DNA from: Pseudomonadales bacterium | GTDB taxonomy: Bacteria > Pseudomonadota > Gammaproteobacteria > Pseudomonadales > Pseudohongiellaceae | DNA length: 40,901 nucleotides | Direction: 5' to 3' | Assembly: GCA_023257655.1 (NCBI GenBank) | Contig: JALRBQ010000096.1 | Span: forward strand, 1-40,901 | Shown here: in pieces, positions 25,232 through 32,942 of the stretch | How the letters are laid out: each line of letters opens with the position of its first letter | How positions within the stretch are numbered: position 1 is the first letter of the stretch | Notes under the pieces: generated by a model | What the model was told of the DNA's origin: nothing | What the model saw: the letters and a program-made list of their open reading frames with translations, nothing else | Database searches by the model: none | Made by a program: the position numbers and the translations under genes

Positions 25232-26575
25232 CTAGTTGGGTCGATTCCACATGTTATCCAAAACAGTGCTCTGCAATTGCTGTATGCCGTTTTCGAGATG
25301 AGCCCGCATTTGCGCGACAACTTCAGGATACTCGCGGGTATAACTGTAGGTTTCTGATGGATCCAGTCGGACATTGAATAACAGCCCGTTCGGTCCGTAA
25401 TAGGATTGCGGATTGTCGAAACTGGGAACGGCGCCGCGATAACGCGACTCCAGGACCAGTTTCCATTCGCCGCTGCGCACGCCGGCGATGCGATCACTGT
25501 CAAACAGATACAGCGCCGCGTGAGGCGAGGGTGCGTTCTCAGTCAGCATGGCCAGCATGTCCTTGCCATCGATGACATCCTTCTCGCTAATCTCGCCGCC
25601 AGCGAGCGTGACGAGTGTGGGAAAGATGTCGATGTTCATAGCCGGCTCATTGGAGATTACACCCGCAGGAATCTTGCCGGGCCACTGTGCGATAAAGGGC
25701 ACGCGCTGACCGCCTTCCCAGGAGCTGCCCTTGCGGTCGCGAAATGGCCCGGGACTGCCCTCGAACCAGGGTCCGTTGTCCGAAGTAAAGATGACCAGCG
25801 TGTTCTCATCCAGATCCAAGCGTTGCAGAGTCTCCAGAATTTGTCCCACGCTCCAGTCGATCGTCTCTACTACGTCACCATAGAGACCGGCTTCGGATTG
25901 ACCGGTGAAGCGATTGGAAACATACAGCGGAACGTGGGGAAAGGTATGCGGCATGTAGAGGAAGAAGGGTTCACTCCGGTTTTTCTCGATGAATTGAATA
26001 GCCTCCTGGGTGTATCGCTCAGTGAGCGTGCTCTGATCCACCGGATCTTCAATCATGACCTCATCGCGATAGAGTTCGAGCGGCGTCATGTCGTTGGAAT
26101 GGAGCAGTCCGAAAAATTCATCGAAGCCGTTGCGGCGGGGTGACCATTCAATACGGCTACCGAGATGCCACTTGCCAAACAGGGCAGTGCGGTAGCCCAG
26201 CGACCCCAGTGCTTCTGCCAAGGTCGTCTCTTCCGCCTTCAGGTGAACCTCATTGGTGGGTCGTGCGACATCGAGCACGAGATCGAGACGAATCGGGTAG
26301 CGACCCGTCAATAAACCGCCGCGCGCAGCCGTGCAGATATTGGCGCTTGAGTAGAAGCTGTCGAGACGCGCACCATTCAGCGCCATGCGATCCAGATTTG
26401 GTGTCTTGATCAGCCGCGAACCATACACACCCAGGTCGCCATAGCCCAGGTCATCGGCCATGATCACGATGAAATTCGGCTTGGGAGTCTGTCCTGCCAG
26501 AGGCAGGCTAATGAAATTCAGGGCGATCAGCAGGGCTGAGAGATACAGGCTTGAGTAGCGCATCGATCGTTCCAT
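25232..26575 (-). CDS. Secreted type I sulfatase
   Basis: This 447-residue arylsulfatase-family enzyme is exported by a Sec signal ending near PLAGQ. The metal site begins NFIVIMADDLGYGDLGVYG (aspartates 41-42). The formylglycine position is cysteine 81 in CTAAR, where most sulfatases have CxPxR; alanine at the third position is a known tolerated variant. GKWHLG and FTSDNGPW supply further active-site residues. It would remove sulfate from a glycoside or polysaccharide fragment in the periplasm. No formylglycine-generating enzyme or anSME is in the window, so maturation must be encoded elsewhere. ATG 26563 is an alternative start. Confidence 0.88.
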   Translation of the reverse strand: MERSMRYSSLYLSALLIALNFISLPLAGQTPKPNFIVIMADDLGYGDLGVYGSRLIKTPNLDRMALNGARLDSFYSSANICTAARGGLLTGRYPIRLDLVLDVARPTNEVHLKAEETTLAEALGSLGYRTALFGKWHLGSRIEWSPRRNGFDEFFGLLHSNDMTPLELYRDEVMIEDPVDQSTLTERYTQEAIQFIEKNRSEPFFLYMPHTFPHVPLYVSNRFTGQSEAGLYGDVVETIDWSVGQILETLQRLDLDENTLVIFTSDNGPWFEGSPGPFRDRKGSSWEGGQRVPFIAQWPGKIPAGVISNEPAMNIDIFPTLVTLAGGEISEKDVIDGKDMLAMLTENAPSPHAALYLFDSDRIAGVRSGEWKLVLESRYRGAVPSFDNPQSYYGPNGLLFNVRLDPSETYSYTREYPEVVAQMRAHLENGIQQLQSTVLDNMWNRPN

Positions 26576-26661
26576 CGCTTCTTGTTGGTTTTTTTACGGG
26601 AAGACCATCATAAGCGAAACTGTCCGACCGGGCTAGCGATCACTGGCTACTTGTCAGCAAT

Positions 26662-27990
26662 TCAACGCGCATCCCGCGAGACCGATTCATCCCGGAAGTA
26701 CGCAGCAAACAGCCCTGTCGACACCAGTGCGATCAGCGCCAGAGTAAACCACATGCCGGCAAAATCGGTGACGACGCCGGCGGTGCCGAACACCGAGCCC
26801 AACACGGCGAGCAGGGGGCCGGCGAACACCGGTCCGATGCCAAGTATGATGATGCCGAAAACAGTTTGCGCGGAATTGCGAATGTCAATGTCGGCAACCC
26901 GATCGACATACATGAATGCCGAAGCGAAGAAGCAGGCATAGCACAAGCCATGCAGAACCTGACTGAAGACACCGATCATTAACGGCATCGTCCAGACCAT
27001 TTGTCCCGCGGCATCTACTGAAGGACCCGATGCCTCCTGAAGACTGACGAGCCCCCAGATTGCATAACGGGCGAAATACGCGAGACCACCGAGCGTGATA
27101 GTCCAACGGAAACCAAGGCTTACCAAAAATGTCCCGAGCAAAGCCAGGAACAGAATTTCTGCAAACTGACCGACAGTCATGGCCGGCCCGATGTAAGTAA
27201 CGAGCATGCCTAGCTGGTTCTCGAAGAACGGACCCGTCTGCATAAAATAGATCTGGTGAATGACAGAAATGGGCAGCGCAGCAAGTACGAGAATGGCAAA
27301 GGAGGGACGTGACAGCAGTGCGAATGCCTTCTTGAACGCGAGTTTCTCGACGCCCTCGTTGCGGGGAGGGGTATGTGGCAACGCGAAGCAGAAGCCGGCG
27401 TACAGTATCGAGATCACGCCGGAGACCATCAAGGTATCTCCCAGACGAGCCGTCGCATCGGCAACTTCACTTCCGACGAAGAACGGCGGTAGCAGTTGGA
27501 ACTGCAGATCAGTCTGCAACCAGAGCATCGGGAAGAGCCAACTCGCGGCGATCCAGCCGACCGTACCGAAGACGCGAACTCGTGGCCATTCGCGGTCCGG
27601 GTCATCCAGATGTGCGAAGGCCATGGAATTGGTGAGGGACAGGGTGGGCATATACAGAACGCTATACACAATCGACAGTAATAGCCACGCAGCGAAGGAG
27701 TCCTGCAAGGAAGTAATGATTTTCACGATGCCACCAAGCACCAGCAACACCGCCAAGAATTTCTCCGTGGAAAAATACCGGTCTGCGAATTGCCCGGCAA
27801 TGAAAGGTGCAGATACGGCACCGATCGAACCCGCCAGGCCGACAATCCAACCGACCTGGCCTGAGGTGAAGCCCAGACCGCCGTCAGTTACCGGTGATTG
27901 CAGATACGTTGCCAGTACCGGCAACCAGATGCCCCAGACGGCATACTGGAGGAACATCATCACGCGCAAACGGCTCTTTAGTAATGTCAT
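26662..27990 (-). CDS. MFS nucleoside/sugar:H+ symporter family (NHS) transporter
   Basis: A 442-residue, twelve-helix transporter. The start RVMMFLQYAVWGIWLPVLATYL and the loop TLSLTNSMAFAHLDD are diagnostic of the Nuc_H_symport family, as is RVFGTVGWIAASW. Characterised members import nucleosides, but many in sugar clusters are thought to carry sugars. It follows the ROK kinase gene, consistent with uptake followed by phosphorylation. The frame begins at 28035 inside the kinase gene; ATG 27990 leaves a 29-base gap and fits the family N-terminus better. Confidence 0.85.
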   Translation of the reverse strand: MTLLKSRLRVMMFLQYAVWGIWLPVLATYLQSPVTDGGLGFTSGQVGWIVGLAGSIGAVSAPFIAGQFADRYFSTEKFLAVLLVLGGIVKIITSLQDSFAAWLLLSIVYSVLYMPTLSLTNSMAFAHLDDPDREWPRVRVFGTVGWIAASWLFPMLWLQTDLQFQLLPPFFVGSEVADATARLGDTLMVSGVISILYAGFCFALPHTPPRNEGVEKLAFKKAFALLSRPSFAILVLAALPISVIHQIYFMQTGPFFENQLGMLVTYIGPAMTVGQFAEILFLALLGTFLVSLGFRWTITLGGLAYFARYAIWGLVSLQEASGPSVDAAGQMVWTMPLMIGVFSQVLHGLCYACFFASAFMYVDRVADIDIRNSAQTVFGIIILGIGPVFAGPLLAVLGSVFGTAGVVTDFAGMWFTLALIALVSTGLFAAYFRDESVSRDAR

Positions 27991-28019
27991 AGTATTATTC
28001 TCGCCGTGAATTTTGGGTT

Positions 28020-28943
28020 TCAGATTGCGGGCCATAGGCAGGCGGCGCCAATGGCGCCACTGGCGTCACCGAATGTTGGACGCAGTAGTTGCGTACGCAC
28101 GCCTTCGGTGAAAACAAAGCCTTCCAGAGAGTGCGGTACAGTCTCGTAGAGCCTGTCGATATTGGACAGTCCGCCACCCAGTACAATAGTCTCCGGATCA
28201 ATCACGTTGATGACGGAGGCGAGGCAGCGCGCCAGCTGCTGGCTGTAGATCTCGATGCATTCTTTGGCACCTGGATCTCCGGTGCGCGCCAATTCCGCAA
28301 TCGCATTGGCCTCCAGAGTCTGGCCACTCTGTTCGTGATACGTTTGTTTAAGACCACGCCCGGACAACACTGTCTCGATGCAGTTCGCACGTCCACAGTA
28401 GCAAATTCTGTCCTTGTCAATGAGCGGCCTGACAGACACCGGAATTGGATTGTGACCCCATTCCCCCGCGATCTGATTGGGGCCGGTCAGCAATTGTTTA
28501 TTAATGACGATGCCGCCACCGGTGCCGGTGCCGAGAATAACACCAAAGACCGTTGAGGCGTCTTTTGCGGCACCAAAATGCGCTTCAGAGAGGGCGAAGC
28601 AATTCGCGTCGTTCTCAATGCGCACCGCGTAGCCGAGCCGGGATTCGAGGTCGCGTTGCAGAGGCTGACCGTTCAGGCACAGGGAATTGCAGTTCTTCAT
28701 GATGCCCTCGGGATGCATCAGTGCCCCCGGGGTGCCGATGCCGACAGTGGTAGGCATCGGCAGTTCCGCTTGCAGGGTGCTGATGACATCGACAACGGCA
28801 GCCACCGTGGCATCATAGTTGCCGGCCGGGGTTTCGACACGCCGCTTGGTTACTGTTTCACCGAGGGCTGAGAGCAGGACACCCTCGATCTTGGTGCCGC
28901 CGAGATCGATACCGATGCGCATTGGGTTTTCTGTGCTAGCCAT
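28020..28943 (-). CDS. ROK-family sugar kinase
   Basis: About 307 residues. The N-terminal phosphate loop reads RIGIDLGGTKIEGVLL. The catalytic aspartate is in ENDANCFALSEA, and the zinc site is formed by GEWGH together with ICYCGRANCIETVLSGRG. These are features of active ROK kinases (fructokinase, glucokinase or N-acetylhexosamine kinase types) rather than ROK repressors, since there is no N-terminal helix-turn-helix. The first gene of the inferred sugar operon on this strand, it would trap imported sugar as the 6-phosphate. ATG 28922 is an alternative start, directly at the family N-terminus. Confidence 0.87.
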   Translation of the reverse strand: MASTENPMRIGIDLGGTKIEGVLLSALGETVTKRRVETPAGNYDATVAAVVDVISTLQAELPMPTTVGIGTPGALMHPEGIMKNCNSLCLNGQPLQRDLESRLGYAVRIENDANCFALSEAHFGAAKDASTVFGVILGTGTGGGIVINKQLLTGPNQIAGEWGHNPIPVSVRPLIDKDRICYCGRANCIETVLSGRGLKQTYHEQSGQTLEANAIAELARTGDPGAKECIEIYSQQLARCLASVINVIDPETIVLGGGLSNIDRLYETVPHSLEGFVFTEGVRTQLLRPTFGDASGAIGAACLWPAI

Positions 28944-29049
28944 AGATCGGATTCGTTGGAATGGGGAAACAGCCAATCAAACTGCAGCACTCCTATATTC
29001 ACTGCAGGTTGTGACTTGCATGTAACCTGATCATTACCCCCAAATCGCC

Positions 29050-29592
29050 TCAGGAACGTGAGGTGAGACGGAACGTCCACCAGCGGTCATTGCGCTGCGC
29101 ATCCAGCGGCGGAATCGGATTGTAGGGACCACCACCGTGAACTTGCAGTTTCTTGACTCGAGCTGTCCAGGAGGCATCCATCTGAGCCGGATCCGTCACC
29201 CGGTTGATGCTAACCGGATACACGATGCCGTTTAGCCGTAATCGTCCCGACTCGTTGGGTTGGACCTGACTGGCCCAGTACTTCGTGTCGCATACCGAGC
29301 AACTCAGGTACAGTTCGCCGGTGGGAGTAGCCATGCAATTCAGGTTGATCGCGTGGGGCCGCCAGCCGGCATTGACTTGCAGCGTACAGAGCGGGACATC
29401 ATTGGCGAAGCTCCAGTCATCGACCGGACCGTCGGGGGCATCGCCGAACAAATACAGGCCCGGAGTGCGATCACACGGGCAGACAGTCGTCATGTAGGCA
29501 ACCGTACCCAGGGCACCCACCACCACTACGGCCGCGAGGGACAGTATGATCTTTTTCGCAAGCGATTTGCGACTGGTTTGATGATCTGACAT
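29050..29592 (-). CDS. Membrane-anchored protein of unknown function
   Basis: A 180-residue protein with one N-terminal helix (about 13-34) followed by a periplasmic domain. A CPC motif comes directly after the helix, and a second cysteine pair is in LYLSCSVCDTKYW. The segment AGWRPHAINLNCMATPTGEL hints at a split-barrel (PNPOx-like) fold, but I do not recognise the family with certainty. AGAGGTG precedes ATG 29592. It is not obviously tied to the ROK gene 106 bases downstream. Confidence 0.6.
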   Translation of the reverse strand: MSDHQTSRKSLAKKIILSLAAVVVVGALGTVAYMTTVCPCDRTPGLYLFGDAPDGPVDDWSFANDVPLCTLQVNAGWRPHAINLNCMATPTGELYLSCSVCDTKYWASQVQPNESGRLRLNGIVYPVSINRVTDPAQMDASWTARVKKLQVHGGGPYNPIPPLDAQRNDRWWTFRLTSRS

Positions 29593-29685
29593 CTTTACAC
29601 CTCTTTGAGTATTCTTGTTTCTGGTGAATCCTTGACTGTCGCTATTCCGGTTACCGGCAGGATTGCCCGCCTGCAGCGCCGGCCC

Positions 29686-30057
29686 CTAATTCAGATCGGG
29701 TTGCGGAATAAACTCGGACCCGTCTTCGAAGATGATCTTCTGCAGATACATCGTGTAGTCCCGGCGGCCCTTGCGACCGGTCGCGGTGATCTTGCTGCCG
29801 ATTTCCAACAAGTCCAGCGTTACTCCCTGCCGCTCCAGTGTCGTGCGCGCACCGGATTCGATGAGCCAGAAGGTCTCCTCGCCATCGGCCTCCGTGTGTT
29901 TGATGAGCACCGACGCATGGGGATTCTGGAAGCGAACGCGTTCAATCACGCCAACGACCGAGATGATCTCCTGCGTGAAATTTGCATTGGTCGAGTGGTG
30001 CGCCTGTGCGGGGCACAGTCCCAGCATCAATGCCGCGAGCAGCAGAAAAGCTCTCAT
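29686..30057 (-). CDS. Secreted DUF6152-type protein
   Basis: A 123-residue protein with a Sec signal cleaved at AQAHHS (about residue 19). The opening HHSTNANF and the strand VIERVRFQNPHASVLIKH match the DUF6152 family, small OB-like secreted proteins of unknown role in many environmental Proteobacteria. Its start overlaps the stop of the preceding 'GVW' protein by four bases, a pairing that suggests a joint function. Confidence 0.75.
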   Translation of the reverse strand: MRAFLLLAALMLGLCPAQAHHSTNANFTQEIISVVGVIERVRFQNPHASVLIKHTEADGEETFWLIESGARTTLERQGVTLDLLEIGSKITATGRKGRRDYTMYLQKIIFEDGSEFIPQPDLN

Positions 30058-30770
30058 TGCGAGTCTCCTTCGGGTTTTGCATTCAGTGCATTGAACCAGT
30101 CGTAATCGGCGTCAGTGCAATTGTAAATCGAGACATCAGTTTCGCTGGCGCTATAGAATGTGTAGTTCAATACGAAAGCTTGTTCAAAGAGCGTCGAATC
30201 GCTGTAGGTGTGAGTGATGTGCAAGACGCCATCGACAACGCTGAGGTCTTCCAGGGCAATGGTGTTGGCCGACTGCGGTATGCCGCGCGAGGTGCGGATA
30301 TACCCGGGCGCGTGATTGCGGGATTCGATGAGCAGGTGATCGCCTTCATAGTGCGCGAACGACGAACCCATTTCCGAGAAATAGGTTCCATCTAGATTAC
30401 GTGTGCTGGGCAGGTCGGTCAGTGTTGACGCGTCACCGAGCGGGATCTCTCGCCGCAGGTCGAATAACTCGTAGCTGATCTGCACGCGATCGGCAAACTG
30501 TTCAATCTTGATCAGGGAGTTCGGGTTGGCCCAGATACGGGCGGAGCTGGCGGGTGTGCAAGCCAGACTCGGGTCGTCATTCAGCAGGTCATAGGCATTG
30601 AGGATGCGCTGACCTTCGGCTGTGAGGAAGAGTTCGCTCTCCGAATCGGGCAGATTCAGCAGCCAGACACCGGACAATTCCGGCGCGGCGGACACACTCG
30701 AGATGAGACTCACGGAAAAGCTCGTCGTCAGCAGTAGCGCGATGACAAGTGGTGTGACGCGGGTGGTCAT
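30054..30770 (-). CDS. Secreted protein of unknown function, relative of the PDLQGIW family
   Basis: About 238 residues with a Sec signal (MTTRVTPLVIALLL to about VSAA). The mature start PELSGVWLLN resembles the PDLQGIW protein at 14873-15871, and the later YEGDHLLIESRNHAPG corresponds to that family's GHWEGDTLVVET block. AAGGA precedes ATG 30770 at 9 bases; the frame to 30848 has no signal peptide context. It overlaps the DUF6152 gene by four bases, so the pair is co-translated. No function can be assigned. Confidence 0.7.
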   Translation of the reverse strand: MTTRVTPLVIALLLTTSFSVSLISSVSAAPELSGVWLLNLPDSESELFLTAEGQRILNAYDLLNDDPSLACTPASSARIWANPNSLIKIEQFADRVQISYELFDLRREIPLGDASTLTDLPSTRNLDGTYFSEMGSSFAHYEGDHLLIESRNHAPGYIRTSRGIPQSANTIALEDLSVVDGVLHITHTYSDSTLFEQAFVLNYTFYSASETDVSIYNCTDADYDWFNALNAKPEGDSQ

Positions 30771-30930
30771 ACGGCGAAATCCTTTGAAATTATTGTTAGC
30801 AGGATTGCCAATGCAGGGTGCTACTGTCTGTGCAGTCCGCCCCGACATGCTGTGATCAAGGCTAGCGCAGTTTGCACCTTGAATCTACAGGAATTATTAC
30901 GCCAGTCCGCGTGCGAGACCCGCGTAAATC

Positions 30931-31290
30931 TTAGAGCAAATCTATACCAATGCTTCTTACGATGAGAGCAAACAGGCCGAAGCACATCAGCGTGATCACT
31001 ACAGAGGCGCCCAGCGCCAGCCAGAAGTCGAAACGGTTCAGCAGCCACGGTAAGGCGAGGAACATTGGCAGCGTCGGCAAAACATACCAGAACGTGTACC
31101 AGGCGTGATTGGCGATGCGTTCCGTTGGTTGATTCTCGAGGTGTAACCAGATCAACACCAGCACGGTGACCATGGGCAGGGCGGCGATCAGGGCACCGAA
31201 CTTGCCGGAGACTTTCACGACTTCAGAGATGATAACGACGAGTGCTGCTGTGACGAAATACTTGGTGGCGAGGAAGGTGAACGAACCCAT
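30931..31290 (-). CDS. DUF3147-family membrane protein
   Basis: A 119-residue four-helix inner-membrane protein. The motif VVIISEVVKVSGKFGALIAA followed by PMVTVLVLIWLHLE, then the YTFWYVLPTLPMFLALPWLL helix, matches DUF3147. Function is unknown. ATG 31290 has a GGAG eight bases upstream inside an earlier in-frame ATG context (31302); the longer frame to 31395 runs through the terminator-like hairpin and the upstream stop and is not used. Confidence 0.75.
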   Translation of the reverse strand: MGSFTFLATKYFVTAALVVIISEVVKVSGKFGALIAALPMVTVLVLIWLHLENQPTERIANHAWYTFWYVLPTLPMFLALPWLLNRFDFWLALGASVVITLMCFGLFALIVRSIGIDLL

Positions 31291-31319
31291 TAACGACTCC
31301 ATTGTGAGCGGCAAGCAAA

Positions 31320-31342
31320 TGGGGCGCACACCGTACGCCCCA
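31320..31342 (-). terminator. Probable intrinsic terminator after the glutaredoxin frame
   Basis: TGGGGCG (31320-31326) pairs perfectly with CGCCCCA (31336-31342) around a nine-base loop. On the minus strand the hairpin begins seven bases after the glutaredoxin stop and is followed by ATTTGCTTG. The T-run is short, so the assignment is moderate. Confidence 0.5.
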
Positions 31343-31349
31343 ACCCCTG

Positions 31350-31787
31350 TTATTTGGCAACACAGTTCGGCAGAAAATCGGCCCCGACAACCCATTTCTC
31401 GCTGTCAAACGTGACCTTGAGTGCTGTCAGTCGTTTGAGCAGGTAGCCGGAGTCATTGGCCGCGAGTGTCTCTGAACAGCCGCCGATAAGTTCGCCGCCA
31501 ATGAACACCTGCGGAATGGTAGGCGAGCCGATTTTCGCGAGCAAGGCCTTGCGGATATTGGCTCTAAGATCGTCTTCCTGCAACGGCACCGAATCGAGGT
31601 CGACCGAAACGAAGGGAATGTCGAGGGCCTTGAATAATTTGTGCACGGCCCCGCAGAACTCACCCCATTCCAGTGCGAACAGCGCGGCGGGATTCGCTGT
31701 GTCAGTGAGATACCTCTCGACGGCGGCGATCCCCGCGGTTGGGGCATCGACGACGGCCGGCACACTGGTCGCAGCGGGAGTAGCCAT
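31350..31787 (-). CDS. Glutaredoxin domain (out-of-frame C-terminal half of a cysteine synthase fusion)
   Basis: A 145-residue frame whose residues about 20-130 are a glutaredoxin: FALEWGEFCGAVHKLF, IPFVSVDLDS and SPTIPQVFIGGELIGGC. Homologues that I recall as fusions to a PLP enzyme have WCEFC; here the first cysteine is glycine (residue 42), leaving only C45, so dithiol activity should be lost. The frame contains a stop ten codons before ATG 31787, and the PLP-enzyme frame runs straight into it one base out of register. It is therefore probably the detached end of the gene described at 31427-32893 rather than an independent gene. Confidence 0.7.
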   Translation of the reverse strand: MATPAATSVPAVVDAPTAGIAAVERYLTDTANPAALFALEWGEFCGAVHKLFKALDIPFVSVDLDSVPLQEDDLRANIRKALLAKIGSPTIPQVFIGGELIGGCSETLAANDSGYLLKRLTALKVTFDSEKWVVGADFLPNCVAK

Positions 31788-32893
31788 CCAAATTGATAGT
31801 TCGGTGAAGACTTAGCGATCGCTATCTCGTCAGCATTAATCTCGGCATCGATGCCATCGAACAATGGCGTGGAGAGATAATGCTCACCGGTATCCGGCAG
31901 CTTGCACAGGATAGTGGCGCACGGCTCGGCATGCTCGGCGATGGACACGGCGCCGGCAAACGTGGCACCAGCCGTGATGCCGACGAAGATACCCTCCTTC
32001 TGCGCGAGTTGACGCGCGAAATACAGGGCTGCGTCACCGGCGATTGGCATCAACCGATCGATATAGTGTCGGTCTACCGCCTGACCCTCCAGTCGGGAGA
32101 TGAAATCCGGTGACCATCCTTGCATGGGATGAGGGCGGAAGGCCGGATGGCTGGGCGGCAGGCCGCTGCCAGAACCTGCGAGCTGAGGAGTGTGGCTTCC
32201 CAGCAATTGTGCATTATCTGGTTCGCACACGACGATTTTGGTATCGGGACGGCTTTGATTGAGTACGCGGGCCACCCCGTTCAGCGTGCCACCCGTGCCA
32301 AAACCGGTGACCCAATAGACCAGTGGTTCATCCTCAAAGTCGCTCAGTATCTCCACAGCGGTTGTGCGCTCGTGTATCTCAGTATTGGCCGGGTTCTCGA
32401 ACTGGCGGGTGAGGTACCAGCCATGGGTCTTCGCCAGCTCTTCGGCCTTCGCCAGCATGCCGCTGCCTTTCAGCGCGGCCGGTGTCAGCACCACTTTCGC
32501 CCCGAGGAAGCGCAAGAGTTTGCGGCGCTCGACGCTGAAGCTCTCTGCCATAACAATTACTAGCGGAAACCCCTTCTGGGCACAGACCATGGCCAGGCCA
32601 ATGCCGGTATTGCCACTGCTCGCTTCCTCTATTGTCTGTCCGGGTTTCAGCTCACCGGTCTTTTCGGCGGCCTCGATCACGCCCAGCGCCAGTCGATCCT
32701 TCATCGACCCGACGGGGTTAAAGGCCTCCACAATAGTGCCGCCGCCGCTGCTAATTGCTGCTAGAATAACGAACAGATAGCCTGAATGATGCCCCGAACC
32801 CGGCTGAATGTTCCTGTTCACCCGATCCAGCGGGCGCTGGCGGTTCCGCCGCTTGCGCCGTTCCTGCAGCTGGAACTTGGCGTTGTCTGGCAC
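31427..32893 (-). CDS. Cysteine synthase-like PLP enzyme, disrupted at both ends
   Basis: Residues about 55-367 of this 488-residue frame are a fold-type II PLP enzyme of the cysteine synthase/cystathionine beta-synthase group. The PLP lysine is at 65 (NPVGSMKDR), the substrate loop ASSGNTG at 91-97, the phosphate site in GFGTGGT, and the end in DTGEHYLST. The first 50 residues are not family-like: the IGNTPLV strand is absent and only PLDRVNRN recalls it. After YQFG at about residue 367 the frame becomes a shadow of the glutaredoxin domain, which is read in another frame; one base inserted near 31790 would restore a single fusion protein. With the lost glutaredoxin cysteine, this looks like a decaying gene, though sequencing error is possible. 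Confidence 0.65.
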   Translation of the reverse strand: MPDNAKFQLQERRKRRNRQRPLDRVNRNIQPGSGHHSGYLFVILAAISSGGGTIVEAFNPVGSMKDRLALGVIEAAEKTGELKPGQTIEEASSGNTGIGLAMVCAQKGFPLVIVMAESFSVERRKLLRFLGAKVVLTPAALKGSGMLAKAEELAKTHGWYLTRQFENPANTEIHERTTAVEILSDFEDEPLVYWVTGFGTGGTLNGVARVLNQSRPDTKIVVCEPDNAQLLGSHTPQLAGSGSGLPPSHPAFRPHPMQGWSPDFISRLEGQAVDRHYIDRLMPIAGDAALYFARQLAQKEGIFVGITAGATFAGAVSIAEHAEPCATILCKLPDTGEHYLSTPLFDGIDAEINADEIAIAKSSPNYQFGWLLPLRPVCRPSSMPQPRGSPPSRGISLTQRIPPRCSHWNGVSSAGPCTNYSRPSTFPSFRSTSIRCRCRKTILEPISARPCSRKSARLPFRRCSLAANLSAAVQRHSRPMTPATCSND

Positions 32894-32942
32894 AATTGAT
32901 TACCATATCCGCGCTCCGAACAATAAGAAGAGGGTAGACATC

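Noticed and set aside
31427-31780. C-terminal 120 residues of the PLP-enzyme frame as a real domain
   Set aside because: This stretch is the glutaredoxin coding region read in the wrong frame; its translation is low-complexity and serine/proline/arginine rich.
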